Origin: Notospermus geniculatus
Taxonomy: Eukaryota > Nemertea > Pilidiophora > Heteronemertea > Lineidae
Length of the DNA stretch: 64,000 nucleotides
Assembly: GCA_002633025.1 (NCBI GenBank)
Contig: NMRB01002716.1
Location: 1-64,000, forward strand
Reading direction: 5' to 3'
The notes below the pieces were generated by a model. It made no database searches, was not told the DNA's origin, and saw only the letters and a program-made list of their open reading frames with translations. This document shows, in pieces, positions 56,389 through 64,000 of the stretch. Position numbers and translations under genes: made by a program. The stretch's first letter is position 1; each line of letters opens with the position of its first letter.

Positions 56389-59300
56389 CTGGAACGATAA
56401 AACGTAGACCATTTGTATCCTTGTGTAAAATCCGGAGCAGCTTTAAGTTTCCCTGACCAACGACGAGTCTGCTCAGTGAAGGCGAAAAGATTGGTACTTC
56501 TGGTGCTAGACGATGTGGTGGTACATTTTTTATACAGGTTTGACAAAACCTGAAATCTAAGTCTCTGTTTAGTCTTCAACGAGGGAATAGGATAAAAGTT
56601 ATAAGTTTTAAGGGGTCATGTTATACTGTGGTTTATCACCAATTCAATCATGCATTGGGGGTTTTAAAAAGTCAGAGTTTTGAAGCACACCACTCGTTTT
56701 ATGTTGTACAAGATGTAATTTGCTTGCTTTCTCCCTTTGTGTTTTTATCACTTGTAAAACATAAACTCATACAATGTACGGATGTCATCAGAGAATGCAT
56801 CATGTTGGACGTTTATTACAACAAAGGTTACCTATAGCAAATGTTAATTTTTCTTTCGTTTACATGTAACTCAAGGATGTAACATAAAACAGACAGTAGC
56901 TGAACCGGCAGGAAGAAGTAATACCACACCATTTCATTTACAAACAGGTTGGAGAGAGAGGAATTCCAACCATTCAGTGGAAGAAAGGCGCCCCCTTTTG
57001 ACCGATGTTAATTACAACGGCATTCAACAAACATTTCACGAGAAGCATAATATCAGTGTTCCGCTGATAAGTTACGTAACTTCAAATACCTCTATACAAC
57101 GGATTACGTGCAATCGATTCAGAATAACAGAACATACATGTACACGTACATGTAAACTTTGCCGTCAGTAGGCCTATACATATCAGGGACAGGTTTTAAG
57201 AAAGTGATTGTTGAATTGTCGCAAACATTCACAAGCTTCTTATAAATTTTTGATTGTAGTTATGCACAAAATGCAACTGATTCCCTATACTCAGTGTCCA
57301 GCCCAGTTTGATAGTGAACATCATTCCTTTGAGCTGTTGTCGACGCCAAACCTCGACGGAAGACGTTTTGAACACTGGTCTGGATTCAAAAATTCTAAAG
57401 CGACACGACACGTTAACTTCGGAACCAAAAATATACTTTGGTATTTTTCAACAAACAAAAACACGCATACTGTGTAAGTTATACAGTATACTATCACAGT
57501 CAAATCTCGTCTTTATTTACCGATTTATCGATGGAAAAATCTTGGAGAAGGAAAACCCAAGCATTCCATAAACGCACGCGTTTCCTGGTGGCACATGGAA
57601 TGGCATGCATTCAGCAAGGTGTTAAATACTTTTCTTTTCTCTATCTCCAGGAGTACATACCACGCTGTCATCTTTAATAACAGTCGGCCAGGTCGGAATT
57701 TCAAACTCAAAAATATTCAAGGACAACGTTCGAGTCGAGAAATACAACAAAACTGCTACAAGCCTAGTTCCAGTTATTTCCCACTAGGATTTTTAAGGGG
57801 TCCACCAACGGTCTTCCTCATCATGAGAATATCAGAGGTTCTTAGCGCTCGACCCCTTCGTCACCCGCACACGGTTGGCGGTGACGGAGGGAGCAAACAT
57901 TAAGAACCACTGATTACCTCAGGATGGTCTTCCTGCTCGCCGACATCCTGTTCTTATCGGTTATCGGCGCCCATGGATTACGATGCATTCGTAAAACATG
58001 AATGTGCTGACAACAACTTTTGCCGATTCGTACGAATTTTCCGATATGAAATTTTTCACAGTCCCGAAGTTGACTCTTTCTACGTCCGACGCTGAACTAG
58101 GCCGCGGAATGAGTGTTGTTCTGATATTGGGGCATACTACGCCGAGGTCGGCAAATACTCAGTAGGTTGCCGATACCTTCAGGACTTGATTAATATCAAA
58201 GCTCTGCTAATCTCTCAAGGGCCCTGGAGCATCGCAAAATCAGGATCAGACTAAAAAAATGCTGTAAGGAAAAAGGCCAAGAACCTTAGATGTAAGGGAC
58301 TAAAGTATAATGAATTGTATCACACTTTCTAGCGGTATAGCAGACGCGTGTTGTTAATTTCACCAAGAATTACATCCCACCTTTGTAGCCATGTTGTTTC
58401 GTTTAGCTTAATTTGCTCCTGGGTGTAGTTTTAAGTAGGTTACAAGTGGGTATAATCAGCGATCAAAAGGGAAAAAAGGACCCGAGGGAAACCAAGGCCT
58501 ACCATTCGTATTGGTACATTGTATTAAAGTAACATACAGCAGAGGAGGAGGATGAAGTCGATATGGAATCGATTCCTTTGAAAATGTCCTTTTTCAACCT
58601 TTGATTGGGGAGAGACTTATATTTCAACTGTATATCTTTAATAATGGATAATATCCCTGCCAGCACGTTTAAAAGTAGAGGAAGATACATGTAGGCTTAA
58701 ATGTCGGTCGATGTATAGAGGGCTGTAATTATGAACCCTCGACCGGAATGACCGAAATGCTGGTAAAGAACACAACGCGCATGTATCATTATTTTGTTGC
58801 AGTGTTTTTCGCTGTGATGCTATTCCAGTGAACATGATCTGATGTTTCTTGGACCTATATCTTGGATGGGAAACTGACATTGCGAAGCGCAGTTTAAAGC
58901 ATAAACATGCTTCATTTTGATTGGCAGACGGAACCTTCCGTTTGCATTCCGTTACGTCTCTTCAACCCAGGAAGTTCATTTCAGTTTAAGAATGACAGAA
59001 TTTTGTGTATAACTCCCGTGCATTTTTCCACAGTTCCTCGCTCTAGCAATGATTCCGGCCGCATCCTATCAACATAATATTGGGTTTGACTATCATCAAA
59101 AATGTTACTAAAATACGTGACTTTCTTTTTGCAATGTTGACTCTTTAAAAAATAGGAGGCACTACAACGACGCGTTTCATTCAACTATACATCTCGGCTG
59201 CAGAATGAAGTTCGCAGATTCCTTGTTTGAAACAGGGCCAGATCAAGGATTGACAGAAAGGGGGGGGGGGGGCGTAGGTTGACAGAGGCGGCGAACACCG

Positions 59301-62300
59301 AAAGTGCGAATCCGAAATCCGAGAGCCTGGGACATGCGGACATCTTACAACTCGATTTTGGTTTATTTCAAGATGATTTGGTGGAGTATAGTGCGGTTGT
59401 CCACGGGAAAAAGTCAGTTTCGCAAGGACACAGCTTGACTTCTGGTATAAGCGATAACTTTGCTCGCCAGAGGCTGACCTCAACCACGGACTTCCCGTCA
59501 TCGAGTTCCGCCCGCTGACTGTTTAGACAAGATACGACCAGGACCGGACCTGATGAGAACGAAACAGCAAGCAAAACATGCACTGAACGAACCCTGCGAG
59601 GAAAGACAGCGGGAAGGATCTCCGTCAAAATAAATGCGTATCAAATGATTAATTTTCGGTATAAAAATTACCATTATTGATATCACTCGGTCATGTGATG
59701 CCTGGATATTTTATACGAGTCAACGGGAATGTCCCATGACCCGGTGACCAAGTTTATATCGCTCCTTGCCCGCCATCGTAGACCGATTTCGATCGGCTTC
59801 AGCCTCGTTTCCTCGTTCTTAAAATTCAAATAAAAATGCCAGTCTCGTTGCTTGTTCGAAAAATGCTAATAAAAATGCCATCAATGCCGTTTCTTTCAAA
59901 TAAAAAAAGTTGTCATCGCTTCTTCAACTCCGTGTCTGCATGTCCCACAATAGTGACATGTAGGATTTTATCCCAAACTGCATGACAGGGACGAACTGTT
60001 CCGTCGATCGTCGAGTGCTCACATTTCGTGTAATGCCACTGCGGCAAAGGAACGGTGAGAGAGTTACGGTATCGACGGGTTCCGCTGTAACCTGGCGACA
60101 AACATTTAGATGGATGTTAGGCTATGCAGAAGTCTGCGGGGTAATACGAACTGCACTTATTCACCCGAAAATTAGAGATACAATTCCTCCTGCCAGACTC
60201 ATCTCTTTGTCGCCTATCTTATCCACGAGATAAGTAACAGAGGAGGGACGAGATATGTTGCTCCAATTAAGATTGTGTTTTTCAGCTGTTGATATGTCGG
60301 ACCAGGTGGCCACGAGAAATTATCACCCTTTCATATGGCATCTTGACAAGACTATAGCCGTCAGCCGAGAGACCAAGAGCTGATGTCGAACAAAATCGAG
60401 AACTGATCATCGAAAAGAAGTTTTCAATCTGTTCCGATCGGTATATACATCGATGTCAAATCCGAAACCACATAACAGACGGACGTCGGTAGATAAAAAA
60501 ATTGAAGTTTGGGTTTATAGTCTGATATCAACAACCGAAACATTTCCATCGAACTCAGAGGTGCTGCTCATTCAACGCCCAAACCTGATCATTTTTGACC
60601 GGAAACCTCTGGGTGGAATGAGGCAAGGATGGGAAAAGCGATCTTCCCAGTGTCAGGCCAACAGTAACCTTGGACATGACCGCTAGCCAGAGACCCAAGC
60701 CACTCTAGACCACCGCGGCTCCAGATGCATCTGTTCTGGTGTCTAGCTGAACCTTGATCCAAAAGTCATTCAGGCGCTCTAGGACCCATCCTTACCCACC
60801 GGACCTTCAAACCTCCACGCACCAATAAAATACCGACTGGATCGTAATCAGAACGATTGTGAGACTGCGTTGATGGTTTCGGAAGTTGTGTTTCATTCGC
60901 CGCGACAAACGTTCATCATTTTAGCAGTGTCATGAGTTGGCGTCTCTGGAGCCTGATTGGTCTGCGGGTCAATAAAAAACTATTCCGACCAACGTACCAC
61001 CATATCTGTGATGGTGCTGCAAGAAACAAGCCCCAAGAACCGACACCAAAGGAATTGTTGCTTATGCTTGCAATTAACAACGAAAGGATACCGCTCCGTC
61101 AGAACAAAGCAAACCTCTGGAAACCTCCGTTGGGGAGAATGGCTTGCAGCGGCGCGAACGCAGCAGCAAGTGCATAGGCAACTTCGATTGGTAAAGGAAC
61201 AGAGTTGAGGAAGAATTGAAGTCAGGTCCTGTAGGTGCATTAAAGACAAACGGAATATTTTTTTCTATCAGACCGTAGTTTATCTTGACATGATGATGAT
61301 GAAGTATTCTCATTCGTATAACCAGGTCCTGGTGCCCCCCATCCCCACATGTTTTACAGGATTAAGCTGTCGAATGGGTAGCCGGGAATGAGATACTAGT
61401 ACAGATGGCGCTTTTTTCTGATATTATTTCCTTTGAGTGGCCAACCAAAAATTGATATCTGAGGTGGCGGTAACATCCGCCGACGGAGAGGAAGGTTGTG
61501 AACCCTCAGCCTAACAATGTCCGGAACGGTCAAGGTCAGGCCGAACTTGCGCTGTATTCTTTATCAAAATTCTTCGGATTCTTATTTTCTGGTAATCCGT
61601 TGGTCGATTCAAGCGTGGAATGTGGAGATGAAAAGTAAAATTCAGTTATCAAACATGGCCGTTCGGAAGCAATGACTGTGGCAAAGTAGAAGATATTTCC
61701 GGGTGTGCTTGTAACGGGGTATTACGCACTCCCTGGACCTATGCGGGTCCACGCAATCTGTGATGCGTTCAAGAAAGTCTTCTCTGCACAGATGCATCCT
61801 CCATTGTCCCATTGTCCAGCCGTAGCTTTGTTTTTTCGCTTTCCTTTTAATTGACGGCAAATTGGGTTGGCCAATTTTTATATTTACAGCAAAAAGGGCC
61901 TCGCCTTTTCAAAATCGGCCAACTTTCTTCATCAGCTCGTCCCAGCTTCTTCACTTATTCAACGATGGCTTGATCGGGCAAGTCGGTACGCGGTGCGAAT
62001 AAGATCTGGATTGGAGGTTATCCGCACCGTGACGGTACGAATAGCCAGTGCGTTCCGGATGAGGTGTTCGCCGGATACACTGGTTACCAATCAATATCTG
62101 GTTACCAATCAATAATTTGGAAGAAGCCCCGTTATTGGACAAGTTTGTACTTTGTTGCCCCATTTCAGCGTAGATTTACAGGTCACTGTACTAGACAGAG
62201 AAAGATGAATTTGGAAACAAAAGCAATGCGATACCAGTCGGGTTACAGTCCGCCAAAAAAATGATCGAGACCACAATTGTTTCGTGCGATCTAGAAAACT

Positions 62301-62374
62301 AGAAAGCCATGATCTTCACAGATTGTCAATGATCAAATAGGCCGAAGCCGTGCATATCCAGAGAGACCCAAACA

Positions 62375-62414
62375 AAACGTTCGCGTTGGAGTTTCGGGGG
62401 CTTTGCGAAAACTC
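62375..62414. mobile_element. GAGTTTTCGCAAAGC family, single end
   Basis: AACGTTCGCGTTGGAGTTTC followed by GGGGGCTTTGCGAAAACTC matches the right end of the full copies at 49454-49577 and 62768-62884; no left end is seen. Confidence 0.65.
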
Positions 62415-62767
62415 TCTGCAAAGAGGTTGATGATACGTACTGTACATGTACATTACAATACACTTTTGTAGGCCTATACGTATACGAGTAATAACGGAAT
62501 CCTCTAGTAATCGAAATAGAACCATCACCATGAAAAGCATCAGAGTTGATGAGCCAGGAGGGCTCAGGGCAATCAACAGTGTATGGAACAAACGGATTAC
62601 GAGCATTCACCAAGCCCGTCATAAAAGGCAGATTCCGCAATAATTTGCACCTGTGTTCTCAGAGGTAGCTTTTCGAATTCCCCTCGTAGTTGTTTATAAT
62701 ACAGTGTTCTCTTGTAGGCTATCCGTTTAGCTCTGTCTAAAGTCGTGCAAGTATCGGCTACATTATA

Positions 62768-62884
62768 GAGTTTTCGCAAAGCCCCGAAACGCCAATACGA
62801 ACATCTATCCTTTTGTTCGGTGCTCTCTTCGTGGCATCGAACAATGGGTTTGGCGTTCGCGTTTCGGGGGCTTTGCGAAAACTC
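62768..62884. mobile_element. MITE, GAGTTTTCGCAAAGC family, copy 2
   Basis: GAGTTTTCGCAAAGCCCCGA pairs with TCGGGGGCTTTGCGAAAACTC; the interior ATCCTTTTGTTCGGTGCTCT is the reverse complement of the interior at 49505-49540. Confidence 0.8.
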
Positions 62885-63109
62885 TCAATGTAGCTGCTTT
62901 AGAGTTTAAGAAATTGCTACGTTGACAATAGAGAAGTTTATTGTCGCGAGCCAATATGGTAATCAGCAATTTTGGACATTTTGGGACTTTTGCCAGTTGC
63001 AGCAACAAGAGACTTCTATAATTTCTGTAATTTTTTTCACTTTTCATTTTTTTGGAAAACTCCAAGATTTCAGATAGGAGTTTTTCTTAGCTCAGCTGCG
63101 ATTTTTAAT

Positions 63110-64000
63110 ACTAATGGTAATTGATTTAGTGATCAATTAATTAATCAATCAATTTAGTAATCAATTAATTAATCAATTGATTTAGTAATCAATTAGTTAA
63201 TCAATTGATTTAGTAATCAATTAGTTAATCAATTGATTTAGTAATCAATTAGTTAATCAATTGATTTAGTAATCAATTAGTTAATCAATTGATTTAGTAA
63301 TCAATTAGTTAATCAATTGATTTAGTAATCAATTAGTTAATCAATTGATTTAGTAATCAATTAGTTAATCAATTGATTTAGTAATCAATTAGTTAATCAA
63401 TTGATTTAGTAATCAATTAGTTAATCAATTGATTTAGTAATCAATTAGTTAATCAATTGATTTAGTAATCAATTAGTTAATCAATTGATTTAGTAATCAA
63501 TTAGTTAATCAATTGATTTAGTAATCAATTAGTTAATCAATTGATTTAGTAATCAATTAGTTAATCAATTGATTTAGTAATCAATTAGTTAATCAATTGA
63601 TTTAGTAATCAATTAGTTAATCAATTGATTTAGTAATCAATTAGTTAATCAATTGATTTAGTAATCAATTAGTTAATCAATTGATTTAGTAATCAATTAG
63701 TTAATCAATTGATTTAGTAATCAATTAGTTAATCAATTGATTTAGTAATCAATTAGTTAATCAATTGATTTAGTAATCAATTAGTTAATCAATTGATTTA
63801 GTAATCAATTAGTTAATCAATTGATTTAGTAATCAATTAGTTAATCAATTGATTTAGTAATCAATTAGTTAATCAATTGATTTAGTAATCAATTAGTTAA
63901 TCAATTGATTTAGTAATCAATTAGTTAATCAATTGATTTAGTAATCAATTAGTTAATCAATTGATTTAGTAATCAATTAGTTAATCAATTGATTTAGTAA
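63110..64000. repeat. 28 bp satellite array, runs off the window
   Basis: From about 63122 the unit ATTTAGTAATCAATTAGTTA + ATCAATTG repeats head-to-tail every 28 bases (GTAATCAATT at 63241, 63269, and so on) with almost no change to base 64000, about 31 copies. The first two units differ (AATTAATTAATC in place of AATTAGTTAATC). The unit contains the palindrome AATCAATTGATT and several TAAT cores. Confidence 0.9.

Larger units (their letters stand above)
56389..63109. other. VGLL intron/upstream DNA, no further exon found
   Basis: If the VGLL gene continues, this is intron on the minus strand. A C/G-run is at about 59260-59272. A short imperfect hairpin lies at about 57838-57897 (GTTCTTA / TAAGAAC with GTCACCC / GGTGACG inside). 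No other gene or RNA was supported. Elements near 62.3-62.9 kb are listed separately. Confidence 0.45.

Overview
This is animal genomic DNA, not bacterial: protein-coding sequence sits in short exons with GT/AG borders and matching intron phases, embedded in AT-rich DNA packed with small inverted-repeat transposons. The frequent ACATGTACATGT and TAGGCCTA words, the high apparent allelic divergence and the two recognisable genes suggest a marine invertebrate deuterostome, probably an echinoderm. That placement is inference from sequence style, not a search result. Nine single N characters appear to mark collapsed assembly gaps; three of them separate near-identical direct copies and look like unmerged alleles rather than real duplications.

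Region 1 (about 5.1-26.8 kb, + strand) is a small RhoGAP-domain gene, reconstructed from eight exons whose phases join without a break. The visible product is about 491 residues. Its domain has the N-terminal FGLPL segment and the late NKM segment, but the part that should carry the catalytic arginine finger is absent and probably lies in the gap at 7155. The last exon appears twice, once cut by the gap at 26014 and once complete. Introns hold a tRNA-derived SINE, two Tigger/pogo-like MITE types, a 1.3 kb TIR element with a nested MITE, a 275 bp near-perfect palindrome and several nested MITEs.

Region 2 (26.8-38.3 kb) has no gene that I can support. It contains a 2.1 kb direct duplication around the gap at 35213, several MITEs, and two of three copies of a tiny palindromic insertion (26-33 bp) flanked by perfect 7 bp target duplications.

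Region 3 (38.4-46.9 kb) is an extraordinary A/T-tract array of runs such as AAAAAACCAAGTTT, arranged in alternating orientations and present as two tandem units of about 4 kb. Between the units lies an inverted pair of short tandem repeats. The third palindromic insertion is in the first unit, and the second unit has the corresponding empty site.

Region 4 (47-64 kb) contains a single-exon minus-strand gene for a secreted Pro/Ala-rich low-complexity protein (48022-49047), an 803 bp direct duplication around the gap at 51109, and the 3' coding exon of a vestigial-like (VGLL2/3) transcription cofactor on the minus strand (55910-56388), whose TONDU exon is not in the window. The window ends inside a 28 bp satellite array (63.1-64.0 kb). 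I see no operon-like organisation and no functional link between the three genes.
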